From positions 3,534,001 through 3,598,000 of the forward strand of contig CASHTG010000015.1 in NCBI GenBank assembly GCA_949357655.1: DNA of 64,000 nt, given 5' to 3'. The stretch is from Parascedosporium putredinis. Lineage: Eukaryota > Ascomycota > Sordariomycetes > Microascales > Microascaceae. Numbering within the stretch: position 1 is the stretch's first letter; each line of letters opens with the position of its first letter. A program made the translations under genes and the position numbers. Positions 47,946 to 59,681 of this stretch are shown one piece after another. The notes beneath the pieces are model-generated. The model did not search any database, had not been told where the DNA came from, and worked only from the letters and a program-made list of their open reading frames with translations.

Positions 47946-50900
47946 TTACTCTTGGCAGCATGAGTGTTATAGCCTAGTCCAAGGTGTGGTCTATCTCGCG
48001 ATCAAATATTACAGATACAGTTGATTAGTAGGCTTTTACTCTTCTCTCTTTTCGTGTTCCTTTGTCTAGGTGAGGCCATTTTCCAATCCACTGAGAAAAG
48101 GTCACTGGTGAACAGCGAGTAATGTGATCATCTGGTAGTTATCCATTAGTATGATAGGCTGAAGGTACATCCATCTATGGATCCATCAATCGATGTCCCG
48201 CACCGCACGAAGAAGCAGCGACTCTGTTGTATAAGCAACAGCATCGCGCTTACTCAGGCACACCCCCATTCAACCCTTCTGTTGGCGGGATTCCTCTTTT
48301 GTCCGAGGACCGACCAACATATCATTGATGCTGCGTTCCTTCCCCGTTTCCCTTCCCCAGGTACCGCTCAAAGAAGAGAGGGGAACATGGGGGCGGGGAA
48401 GGCGAAGAACAAGCTTTCAACGCTAAAACGAACAAGTACTCCGCACTCAACCCCGGGTTGACGTTACCTTTGCACGCTCTCTTTGTAGCTGGCGACCCTT
48501 TTCTCCCCCTTCAACGGCCTAGTCGGGTTGCGGCAACAATAGAATGGATCTCTTCTTTCGCCCGAATGCCTAGCGCGCCGGCTCATCACTGGGCCTAGGA
48601 GGATTTAACTCCCCTGTCACCCCCACCCCCACTGCAAACACGCCTGCACCGGGGCCTAGCATCATCGGCAGATGGCCCCACGCGCCCGGCGCGCGAATGC
48701 CGTCGAGGAGTTGAGTGAGAAGGAAAAAAGGAATGCCAGGCCAAGACGCGGTTTCCAAGACGACCCCGTATTTTTGATAGCTGGCGCCGTCATGTGTTGG
48801 CGGACACTTCACTTCCAAAGCTTCTTCCAGCCCGGGTTGGGTCACCAGGGGATAGCGTTTAATATCCATCCAGGTCTGGTATTCGTGGCTCCCTTGCCCG
48901 ACCGGATAATTTCATAATAGTGGGAAGCTACACAAAGTATCCATGTGGAGCTGGAGGATGGAAAGTCTCCTTGGATGGACGCGGCGACAGGGGATGAGCC
49001 GGCCAAACTTGTGGGCTACGATGCGGAAAACGGGACAGCACATTGATCATCCATCTTGGCATGGCATCTTTGATAGCGCCAAAGTCCTGTTTACCTTTGC
49101 TCAGATCGACCACGATTCGTCGGTTCGGAGGAACAGATGTGTCCATGGATGGCCAGTGGCACGGACTCTGACTGATCGATGAACTTGCGTGAACGAGGTA
49201 TGCCATCCCTGGTGCTCTCAACGCTCTCGACGCTCTCCACTTTGACTTGCTCTCGCTCAGAGCCGTCTCTAGGGGAAGACTGGAACACCGAGTCCAACTT
49301 TGCAAGCCCCGAGTCTGAGTTGGTTGAGCGCGGCCATTAATACGCGGTAGCCAGAATCAAAGTCGAACGATGAGCCATCAAGCGCAAACAAAACTCCACT
49401 TCATCTGAAGGCAAGGGTCGACAGGCGGTTCAGGGCCGCCCCTTGGCATACTTTTGATGCCCTTGTCTTCCCCGCATTTTGGCTAATATTGGGAAGTGAG
49501 GGTGAGCCCGAACGGCTAATAAGAATGAACCCAGCCAGGAAGGACAGCGACCCCCTTCCATCACCCACTCCCCTACTCCGCACGCCACAGTGCTGGGATG
49601 TCGTCTCCAACGGCACCAACTACAGCTACAAGTACCACGCCACGCACGCTGCAGCCAACGAGGATCAGAAGAGAACAAACAAAGAACAGGGCCCCAGCAG
49701 CAGTACCGGCCGGGCGCTACCCTCCACCTTCTTGGCCGCACCGCTCGACTTGCTGATCCGCCAAGTGTTCCATTCGTTTCCCCTTCCAGGCAAGCCACCC
49801 GTTCATCAAGCCGAGCCTAGAATCATGATGGGCGAGGGCATGAACGGTCCGAATGGCATGGGCAGAAACGGATGGATGGATGGGAGGCGCCCCTTTCTAT
49901 TTTGCTATCTCTGCTAGTCCACATGGAGAGACCATTGGTGGGCGCAATTTTTCCGTCTCGTTTGCCTCACCACGGTTTAGGCTGAGGCAAGAGAGAACGG
50001 ATCAATTATAGCGAGAGGTCGCTAACCACCCAGCGGCGCAAAAGAAGCTCGTCTCAAATGGAGGGAGAGGAGAGGAGAGGAGAACGGAGTGGCGCACTTG
50101 AGGCTCCTCGACCCTGCTTCGCTCCACACCCACCTCGAACTTGATTGTACAGCAGTGTCTACGACATGTCGCCTCAATGCCTGTTCCCACGCGTTAGCGG
50201 GGTCTTTCCAACGTGGCTGCACCAAACAGAACTCGAGTCCTGAAGCTTTTTCTTTCTCTCTTTCTTCTTCCTTCCTTCTTCTTTACTTACGTTCACAGCA
50301 CACCACCATGATCCATTGGAGGGACCCATTGATGTCGGCAGTGTTCCCTGTTTCCCGACTTCTTCCATTATCTCTGGATGGACCAACCGCATCTCAGCGT
50401 GGCCTCCGGGATCATGAGTTTTCTCAGATTCCTTTTATTTCCCTAAAACCTTCCCTCTCCCAATTTCCACGCACCAAGTGAGAATTCCGCTCAATCCCGT
50501 TGTTTGGTCCCATCGCAAGTGGATTGAGAGCACGGTCATAATCTGAGCAATCGGACTGGATCAATTGATGCACGAGCAAGTGGTGTCATTGAGGCCATTG
50601 GCAGCCAAGACCCGAAAAGCTGCAGTTTCATCATCTCGAGCTACGGTTTTTTCTTCTCTCTATCTTGCACCGCGCCTGGGCTCCTTGAATTAGATAAATA
50701 CAACGACAAAAAGAGCTTAAAACACACCTCGGACTCGCTTTCACCGGAAGCATCCATTGATAGAGTCCACTACGCTCGTACGCTAGTGCGGACGGCTTCC
50801 GGCGAAGGGGGACCCTTGCCTTGCCCTGACAATCTGACAATCGCTGGCCGAGAGCGCTTGATCAAGTTGACCAAGCCGGCAAAACGGTCGCCGCTGCTTT

Positions 50901-52264
50901 ATCTCCGGCACGAGTTCCAGGGTGAAGGGCACTCTAGCGATAGTGATTTTCCTCGTTTTCACATGGGTCGTGATATTACCATTGCTCCCTTTTTTCCTCC
51001 TTTTTTTTTTGGCTCGCGGCGACCCGACAATTAGTATATTATTCCATCCGTTCAATAGCCATGCGGAGACGATCCCTTCCGTTCCAAAACCAATCAATCG
51101 CCCCGAACCGAGTCATTTGAGCCACGCGGAGAGAAGTCTGTCATTGAGAAGCAACCCATCTTGGTCCGGTTGTGCTGGTGTAACTGTGACTTTTTTTCTC
51201 CCCTTGTTTTTCTCCATCATCCCCTCCCTTACTCGCTTGTAAATATATACATAGGATCCATTGGATGGCTTTCCAAAGACCATTTCATCGAATGCTACTT
51301 TCCTAGAGCCAATTATTATCTCCTTTGGCCCATGCTCTTCATTCTTTTCTCAAGATGAGAGGTGCTGGCTCGATCAAGCTTGTTAGTTAGTAGTGAAGCT
51401 CCTTGATCCCTCCACGCTGCTGCCGAGCAAAGCGGCGCATTTGTGAGAAAGTATGAAAAGGTAGAGGAACAAGCATCCGAGATGGGCGCTGCGCAGGACA
51501 AGAGGCCGGCTCGATGCAACCAAGGCCCGGCTCACCTGTGTATACGGTGTACTTTGGATAGGTTGATCATGTTGATTCTACGCTTCCCCAAGGTCCCCGG
51601 GTGCTTCTATCTCAGGTACCCCGACGGTGTAAAAGCCTTGATGCTCTACTTTGAGCATGCATCTCGTTGGCCGACAACCCTCCATTCCACTCTTGCTTGC
51701 CGTTCGGAACTATCTTGTTAGCCCTCTTGTCGGTAACTTGGAGTCACGGAAGGGAAAGGAGGGGGTGTGTAGCGAGCCATAGCAAGTACATTCGATTGCT
51801 GGCGACTTATTGGGACCCATCAAGTCGAGCTCGGTCTAAGAAGCTCGGGTCTCTTCTCGATACAGTCCAAATTGCGGGCATCCCGTCCATCCATGCTCGT
51901 AATATTACGAGTATATCCTGCAGCACCCAGCTGTCTGGGTTCTGGCGACCCTGAGCCCTCTCCTCCTGTTCTTTTTCTCTTGGGTTATTATTTTCGTTTT
52001 CTTACTTTCCCTCCTCCCCCTTCCTCCCTTTCCCTCCCTTAGTATCCAATTCTTTTTTGGTCTTCTCCTTTGGATTCTCAAAGGGATTCGGAGGTTTCGA
52101 GTCGACACCTTCTCGCGAGGATTCAAGAGCTCACCCTATTGAGAGCCTTCTAAAAACTGCCGAAGCTCGCACGCAGTTTCCTGTCATCTCCGGTCTCGCC
52201 CCGACTTGAACCGAACTACAGCTTCGCCTTTTTTCCCCCTCCTCTTCTCCCGATAACTGCGAAG
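47946..52264. other. 4.3 kb gene-poor interval upstream of the transporter
   Basis: No gene supported. Short open frames (for example 49489-49917, plus strand) have biased composition and no domain. The final 250 bases before 52265 are strongly pyrimidine-rich, as expected for the transporter leader; upstream control elements for carbon regulation may lie here but none can be called reliably. Confidence 0.4.
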
Positions 52265-55200
52265 ATGGGCACATTCGCAAAGGTCTTGCGCGTCATCGTG
52301 CGAAACGATGCCATGCGCGAAGAGTATGCCTTTTTTTTCTTACACCATTCGTTTTTGGCGGCTCTTTCTTGCGCCTGGCCAGCGCCCGCCCGCGCAAAGC
52401 TCTGACTAACACGGGCGCTTGCCTCATTTTCTAGTCCCCCGGCCATTTACAACTGGAGGGTCTTCACCTTGGTTTGCGCTTGTAAGTATAATCGTGCTCT
52501 TGAGCAGAAACTCCCTAAAAGAATGAAAAATTAAGAAGAAAAAAAAAAAGAGAAAAGAGAAAAGCGGTAAACAAAGGCCGTGGGGCCCAACTCAAATGTT
52601 ATGTTGAGGGGACGGGGTTAGAAAAGAAGCTAGAAAGCTAACTTGTAATTTGTTGGATAGCTTGGTATGGACGATGCGGCTAATCCTAACGCCCTGCCTC
52701 CGATGTTGGTAAACTAACATGGTGGCTTTCTGCAGCTTCGGTGGTATGCTGTTCGGTTGGGAGTAAGTTAGGACCTCGAATCGTCATGGAATCTGTCGTT
52801 CTATGACAGCGTGTAGAAGCGATTATCTTTGGAGAGTGCTAATATCCCGGTGCAGTATCGGCGCCATTGGCGGTGTCTTGGCCATGAAGGAAACTCAGAC
52901 GTAAGTCTCCCCGTCTGCCGGCCACATCGACACTTTTCGTTGCCGCCTACATCATGGGATTCCCTCGAGATCAACCTAACAACGCGATGCAACAGGCAAT
53001 TCGGATACGCCGACGCTCTCCAGCCAGTCAAGGATAAGCACGACCAGGACAGTAAGTTGCTTCGGCCCCATTGAAGAGGGTGCTCGAAGGCCTATACTTT
53101 GTGAACAAATCCACTCGGGTAGGCTGGGCTCAATTGCAATCCGTCTAACATTGGAAACCTTCAGTCGTCTCCACCCTTCAGGGTGGCTGCTTCTTCGCCT
53201 GTCTCATCACCCCCTGGCTCGCTGACCGCTACGGACGTCGCCTCTCTCATCGGTACCGGTCTCATCGCTTGCATCGGTATCATCATGCAGACTGCTTCGG
53301 CCTCCAGCGGCTCTTTCGCCCTCATGTTCGTCGGTCGATTCGTCGCCGGTCTCGGTGTCGGTGCCGCCTCCATGTTGACCCCCTTTACGTCTCCGAGTGC
53401 GCTCCCCGTGCCATCCGCGGCGGTTTGACTTGTAAGAACTCCCCGAAGCGTTACCTCGATCTGGAGAGCTCCGAGCCTTATCGTGGGGCTTGATGATTGG
53501 CGCGTTTTGTAAGGCTAACCTTGTATACAGCTCTGTACCAGCTCTTCATCGTGACTGGTGTCATGATCTCTTTCTGGTATGTTGGAAGCCTAGACATCAC
53601 TTTGGGGCGTTTTCCCTGGGCGGGGATGGAGCTATCTACCCCCAGTCGATCGCCAAACCTCTGATTCTAACTTTCGTTCCCTTAATCAGGATCAACTACG
53701 GCTCCAAGGCGCACTTCAAGGGTATCTCCGTCTTCATCGTTCCTCTGGTTTTGCAGGCTCTCCCTGCCATGTGAGTTGCCCCTCCTCCGAAGCTTTTCTC
53801 GTTTTATTGCCTCTATTTCCCTAACAGTAGCGCTAATTTATGTTTGTGTAGCCTTCTCTCCGTCGGAATGTTCCTCGTCCCTGAAAGGTTAGTCGATCAA
53901 GGAAGATAGAATAGAGAAACCGGCCCTCGCATATCACAACTACATCCCACTAGAAGGGAAGGGGAGCATCGCCTCCCCGTCTTCTTTGCTTCCCTACTCT
54001 GCCTATCTCTCTTCAATGATATGACTAAACTGACACGGAGTTTATAGCCCCCGTTGGTGCGCCAAGCAGGACGACTGGGAATCGAGCACGACCATCCTTG
54101 CTAAGCTTCGACAGTGAGTTGGCCCTTGTAGTAACTGACGAACGAAGGAAAGGAGAAAAGAGGGGCAGGTGTCCTAACGCTTTCTATTTTAGGCTTCCTG
54201 CCGATCACGAGTACGTTCAGAGCGAAGTGCGAGACATGGCCCAGCAACTTGAGCAGGAGCGCCTGCTTGTCGGTGATGCCTCGACCAAGACTCTTCTCAA
54301 GGAAATGTGGCTCGTTCCGTCTAACCGTAAGCGAGCCCTCATCTCGGTTATGCTCATGGTTTGCCAGCAGATGACTGGTGTCAACGCCGTTGTAAGTAGT
54401 GCCCCCGTTGCGTTGCGAAGGGCGATTTTGTTCTGCTCGCTTTACCCCTCGACGCTTCTTTCGCTCTCACCTACTCTACAACGAGGATAAAATCGCTGAT
54501 AAGGCCTCTCTCTTTCCTTTTACAGAACTACTACGCCCCGCAAATCTTCCGCTCTCTCGGACTCGATGGCGATCTCGTCTCTCTCCTCGCGACCGGCGTC
54601 TACGGAATCGTCAAGGTCGTGGGCTGCCTCTGCTTCCTCCTCTTCTTCGCCGACTCCCTTGGTCGCAGGCGCAGTTTGCTCTGGACCTCCGCCGCGCAGT
54701 GCATCGTCATGTTTATCGTCGGTATCTACGGCCGCGTTGAGCCCCCGTCGAGGGCCGAGACGTACGTACACCTTTTTTATCTGTTTCCTTGTCTCTTGCC
54801 TTTTGTCGCTGAGGGCGTGAAGGAGATAAAAACGGGACCTAGCTATTAACTGTGCTTACAGATTACCGGTTTCGGCATCTTCGCCATCGCGTGTATCTAC
54901 CTTTGGGCTACCTTCTTCCAGTTCGGTTGGGGCCCGGTCTGCTGGATTCTCGTCAGGTAAGACGCACTTCCATGGCGTGGACGTCTCATTTATTGTTTCT
55001 TGGACACCCGCCTTCGCCAAAAGGGGAAAATGATGTGCTAATGATTGTGCCAACAGTGAAATCCCCACCGCGCGTCTCCGAGCCCTCAATGTCGCTCTGG
55101 CTGCTGCCGTTCAGTGGCTCTTCAACTTCATCATTGCCCGAACGGTGCTCGAGATGAAGCGCACCATGGGCACCGCCGGTTACGTGAGTTTACTTCCCAT

Positions 55201-55538
55201 TCTAAATCCCCTTCAAGGTTTTTAGTCCAAGGTGATGGATGATGAGAGATTCGGCTAACACTCGGGTACGCTCTTCTTTCAAACAGGGCATGTTCTTCCT
55301 CTTTGGCTGCTTCTGCGCTCTCATGGGTGTCTTTGTCTGGTTCTTCATTCCCGAGACCAAGGGTTTGTCCCTGGAAAAGATGGATGAGCTCTGGGGAGCC
55401 AACAAGGATCACGAGAAGAGGGTGGAGCTCGAGCGCGACGGAAGCGTGCACGAGGCTACCCCGCAAAGGCATCTCAGTAAATATTGTGGCAAGGAAGATG
55501 GATCGCTTTGTCGATATATCCTTGAAAATAAGAGGTGA
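52265..55538 (+). CDS. MFS sugar transporter (sugar porter family)
   Basis: Twelve-helix sugar:H+ symporter or facilitator of the plasma membrane. Family signatures in order: EDPPAIYNWRVFTL, FGGMLFGWDIGAIGGVLAMK, FACLITPWLADRYGRR, RFVAGLGVGAASMLTPLYVS (PESPR and GRR motifs follow), VPESPRWCAKQDDWES, CQQMTGVNAVNYYAPQIFRS, FFADSLGRRRSLLW, WGPVCWILVSEIPTARLRA and FFIPETKGLSLEKMDELWG. About 14 introns, mostly 55-130 nt with clear GTAAGT/GTGAGT donors, interrupt it. They lie after MRED, LVCA, GWD, KETQT, KHDQD, GGLT, ISFW, LPAI, VPES, LRQ, VNAV, RAETY, LVS and AGY. The LVCA-FGGM junction does not join in phase, so a base or a tiny exon is missing. A lost CT unit near 53243 and a lost C at 53379-53383 restore GRRLSLIGTG and LTPLYVSECAPRA. 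Substrate (glucose, xylose or quinate) cannot be told. Confidence 0.9.
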
Positions 55539-56471
55539 GGGGAGAGATGGAGACAAGGACAGGGACGGGAGCTTAGTACCGCTAGGGAGCCCAACTAGGT
55601 CGGACCGTAGGGCCAAGTTGAGCGGAATGGCAGCTGCCCGACAGAGCAAGGCCAGATTGATGTTGGGAAGGAAGACTTGATATCCAGCACATAGGTGCAT
55701 GCGTGTAATGAAGGCGGCGGCCCTTTCTTGTCTCCCTCGGACGGGGCGTCGAGTGGGCAGCTAGTGCCCGTTGACGTTGGTATATATATCATTCAGTGCA
55801 GTTGTATTTGGCCTCGCGGACGTCGATTGTAGGTGACATGTGGCTGCCGCATATTTGAAAGTGAATGCATCTTTACTTTGTGCGAGATGACCGCGACCGA
55901 TGGAACCCTTCTCCCAAGTCAAACGGCGCCCGTTCACAACATTGAACCTGCAACTGATGCTGTCTGGTGTCGGGGTAGGAAATCGGGAAGGGAAGGAGGG
56001 GACCAAGGGAAAAATACATAAACAGCATTGAGCCCCTTCTGTGACTCTCCTGACAAGGAAACTCGGAAATTTCAAAAATGCGGGCGTGTCGGCCTCCCCG
56101 TGGGTTCAGTGTTGAGCTAAAATGCATTATACGTCGCTAGGATCCAGAAAAAGTCGATGTTTTCCAATCGAAGTTAAGTGTCCGGACGGACAAAGTGAAA
56201 TCAATTGATGGGGGCGGGGCTCCGAGTAAAGTTGACGAAATTGGTGCGATCTGGAACCTCCACAATCCTGCTAGTTCACCGAGACAAAAACCATTTACGA
56301 GATTGTAGTGCCCGTATACACCTGCAGCTTCCGCCAATTCCAAAGGACGTGCAGGGAGGATTGAGAACGGACAGACAAAGCTCCCCTACTTAGGCCCCCG
56401 TCGGACGGTTCGAAGGAGGAGGAGCCCGGCGCTCACTTTCGACCCCGAGAAACCACCCCCGTACCCACACA
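55539..56471. other. Intergenic between transporter and SDR-like gene
   Basis: Holds the transporter 3' flank and the upstream region of the next gene. TATATATAT occurs near 55782. No gene recognised. Confidence 0.45.
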
Positions 56472-57967
56472 ATGGCGGCGGATCGGAAAGCTGCCGAGGC
56501 CACGGCCTCCCGGCAGACCAACACCATTCCGGCCCCCTCGTTCCGTAAGTAGGACCTTGCTATTTTTCTTTCCCCCTTTTCAGTTTCCTCAACTCCCCTT
56601 CTCACCGAGAGGAGGTACTCTCGATCCCTGGCGCTGACACTCTGTCGCGCAACGGGTCCCCTTTGGAGGCCCCCTTCGCGCTCTTCGCACAACTCAAAGC
56701 CACACACAACTCGCCGAGGACGTGGCTTCTAACGTCGGCCCTTTCCCCGCTGCAGATACGCCTCATCCGCCTCCTCCTCGCGCACGGCGATTACGTGGTC
56801 GCGTGTCTGCCCCCGCACGAGGTCGAGGACGAGCTGCGGAGCGCCGAGTTCCGCGAGCTCGTCAACGAGTGCAAGAGCACCCGCAAGGACCGCGAGGGCT
56901 GGAAGGACAGGCTGAGGGGGTGCGGTGCGATGGGAAAGTCATGGGCCAGTGCTCTGCTGCCGTGGCCGAGGCCATGGCGGCGTTTGGGAGGATCGACATT
57001 CTACTCTGCTGCAAGTCTGAAGGTGGGTTTCTACTCTGTTCCATGCCCCCCTCTGATGCTATCGCGCTTTCTCCAATTCACCTTACCTCGATATTTTTCT
57101 CTATTCTCGTTTGACCGAGGCAAGATATGGATTCTCGGCAAGGGGGAGCGGGAAAAAGGGTCTATCTGCTCTCTACCATGATATGAGCACGGGTTCACGA
57201 AGGCGAATACTAATCTTTATGCCTGCGGGTCTCAACAGCGGTCATTGGAACGGTGGAGGAGCTCTCTACGACGCCGGTTACGCAGAATCTCGTGCGAGAC
57301 CAGTTCGAAACGCTCTTCTTCTCGCAAATCAACTTTATCAAGGCTACGCTGCCCACCCTGAGGGAGCAGCACACAGGCCACATCATCGTGCTCACCAGCA
57401 TCGGAGGGCACATTGGCACCCCGGCATGCCGATATACACCGCGGCTACTTGGGCGCTCGAGGGCTACTGCGACTCCCTCGCCTACGAAATCGCCCCATTC
57501 AACGTCAAGGTCACCATCGTACAGCCCAACAAGGAGATCCAATCCCTGACCAACAAGATCATCTTCGCCCCGCCTATCCCTCCCTCCGAGAACGACATCA
57601 ACATGGCGCCCAGCGTGAGGACATGCTCACCAACGTGCTCAACATGACGCCCGAGACGGCAGTTGAGCCTTCCACCACGGAAATCATCTCGCGCTACCCT
57701 AAGCTCCCCGCTGCCGCTCTCGACAAGCTCGTTATGGAGACGGTACACGCCCTCACTGCCATTGGCGGCCACGAGAACCCGCCCGCGCGTCACATCGTTG
57801 GCTTCGAGGGCGCCATTGCCGTCAAGGACAAGCTCAAGACCGTTACCGAGGAGCTAGAGGACTTTGTCGAGGCGAGCATCGCCGTCGATATTCCCCAGGT
57901 TGGAGGCTCCGACATAAAGGAGGAACGGACCACGAGCTCCCCGCCACGATTCCCGGGACGTCCATGA
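56472..57967 (+). CDS. SDR-fold protein with non-canonical cofactor and active-site motifs
   Basis: About 374 residues in three exons (introns 56545-56699 and 57023-57238). The Rossmann body is clear: TWLLTSALSPLQIRLIRLLL, GDYVVACLPPHEVED, AFGRIDILLCCKSEAVIGTV, FSQINFIKATLPTLREQHTG, HIIVLTSIGGHIGTPGMPIY, then TAATWALEGYCDSLAYEIAP and NVKVTIVQPN. Two canonical features are missing. The TGxxxGIG dinucleotide loop is TSALSPLQI. The YxxxK pair reads YTAAT, so Thr replaces the catalytic Lys, while Ser and Tyr are kept. It may be a non-catalytic or altered-chemistry SDR. One G missing at 56916-56920, one C at 57419-57422 and one G near 57622 restore the frame. The first intron acceptor is uncertain (CAAAG at 56699 is the in-phase choice). 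Confidence 0.78.
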
Positions 57968-58801
57968 CACCCAACTAAGGTTTACAGAGTTTGTGACTAG
58001 CGGGGATTTCTAGGGCGTGGACCTTGGAGGTATTTCTTTCGGGTCGGTGGGTGGTAGGTTGGGGTTTATGGATAGGGTGCGGTGTCTTGGACTGCTTGTT
58101 ATGCTTTTGCTTTGGCCTCAAGGAGGCATGGTTCATCGGTTGCTCTTTGTTTCATGTTTGAGTCTACTCTCCCTCTCCCTCTCTTGACGGATTTTGAAAA
58201 CCGTGGTGCTAGATGAAGAGCTGCTAGTCCCTACAGCCCATGAATAAATTATATTCTCAAGCTATCAATGGCTTCGCCTCTCATGATGATGTGGCAGGCG
58301 GCGGGATCACTAAACTCATTTCTAGGCCTCTAGGTCGATGATAACGAGTCAGGTTTTTCTCACGAACCATTCAAAGAGTCGTCCAACTGCTCGCAGTCCC
58401 CTAAAGAGGTTGTTGATGGCCTCTTCGGTTGCCTCCTCCAGTAAGTGCCTTGCGCAGTTGCAATGCATAGCTAACCAGTCTGTTGGACCATTTTATATAG
58501 TTTAATAAGCACCAGCCTCGGGAGAAACAAACTCCTTTCGATGACGAGGACTCGGGCCCCTTCGTTTCTGTCTTTCTTTTGGTGCTTTTTATATTCGTTG
58601 TCCACCTTCCCGCTCTTCACCTCTATCTCGAAAGCCACCCATCGTCTGGTATCTCTCTCACCCCACCTCAGTATAAAGAGGTAGGTGACCTCTCTAGGCG
58701 CTGTTCCAAAAGTCTACTCCGTCCTGAAATATGGACTAACTTGCTCGCGTGCACTTATATTCATACCGGATCTTAGAAAGTCAAAACAATACGGAAAGAA
58801 G
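57968..58801. other. Intergenic, 3' flank of SDR-like gene
   Basis: GT-rich just after the stop, then AT-rich with a candidate AATAAA at 58243. No gene recognised before the Cys-rich ORF. Confidence 0.45.
58243..58248 (+). terminator. Candidate polyadenylation signal AATAAA
   Basis: A canonical AATAAA lies 276 bases after the SDR-like gene stop, in an AT-rich context. The position is plausible for a fungal 3' UTR, but the hexamer is common by chance. Confidence 0.3.
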
Positions 58802-59172
58802 ATGTGCAAGACCAAGGGCATCAAGTACACGTGCGGCTGCAAGCACGAATGCGAATTCACCCAGTGCCAGGCGCGGTGGGGGACTAATGTCAGATGCGAG
58901 GTTATCGCCAAAGATACTGAAAAATATCAACCCACCCCTGTCCGAAGCATTTGATCGATGCGGACACGGCGACGCCTAATAAGTCTACGGAAGCAGCAGG
59001 TAAGGGGGCCGGTAGAGGGAAGAAGTGGGAAAATGGTCTGAGAAAAGTGGGTTGTACTTGGTGTCTTGGTCTTCAATGTAAAGATGGAGAAGGTTTAGAG
59101 AGCAACTCGAGGTTCTATGCTAGGAGGCGCGAAGCCATTGCACTTGTCCGCTCAGAGCTATTCCGTCAGTGA
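58802..59172 (+). CDS. Small cysteine-rich protein, unknown function
   Basis: The ATG at 58802 opens MCKTKGIKYTCGCKHECEFT, then CQARWGTNVRCEV, with seven Cys in about 40 residues. The literal frame stops near 58952. Adding one A to the run 58920-58924 carries it on as EKISTHPCPKHLIDADTATP to a Lys/Arg-rich tail with two more Cys (GCTWCLGLQC) and the stop at 59172, about 120 residues. No signal peptide is present, so it is probably intracellular. The Cys/His spacing could bind zinc. Similar short Cys-rich hypothetical proteins are common in Pezizomycotina, but I cannot name a function. Confidence 0.5.
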
Positions 59173-59681
59173 TTGTTGAGTGGGCATGCACACAACCATC
59201 CAGAGCATTTGATAGCTCCCTTGTATCCTCCCGATTCTCGGCCCCACCAAAGGTTCCAAATCCCACGTGCTGACTCATCCTGCACCACAGCTCCTGCACC
59301 GCAAGACAGGATGGTCAATCTAAGATGCCACAACTTGACAGGATTCTCTGTGTGTCAAGCAGACGAAACCTTTGCCGTACACGATATCTTGTGGGCCCTT
59401 CAACGCCAGCGACGGGCGCTTACATCCTTGGGTCCCCCATCTCCCATCCATCTCTCCTCTTTAGCCACAAAGCGATAACGCGTAGATCGCGCGCCAGTAC
59501 TCCTCGTTTCCACCGACCCAAGCCGCTCGTCATTTCGTCGCGTTCGCTTCTAACCCACCTCTAAAGAACGTCGCCCTTTTTGGTCCACGCCAGCAATCGA
59601 AGCTTCCATTCCTCGGGGCAGATTCCCCGGTGACGACGGATCCTCGACCATGTCCCGACGCTTACGCCCTACTTCTTCATT
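59173..59681. other. Upstream region of Trs120
   Basis: About 500 bases, C/T-rich toward the 3' end. It must carry the Trs120 promoter. No other feature is visible. Confidence 0.5.

Noticed and set aside
49489..49917. 142-codon plus-strand open frame with Gly/Met-rich end
   Set aside because: No domain, no conserved-looking core and no intron or promoter support, so I left it as intergenic.
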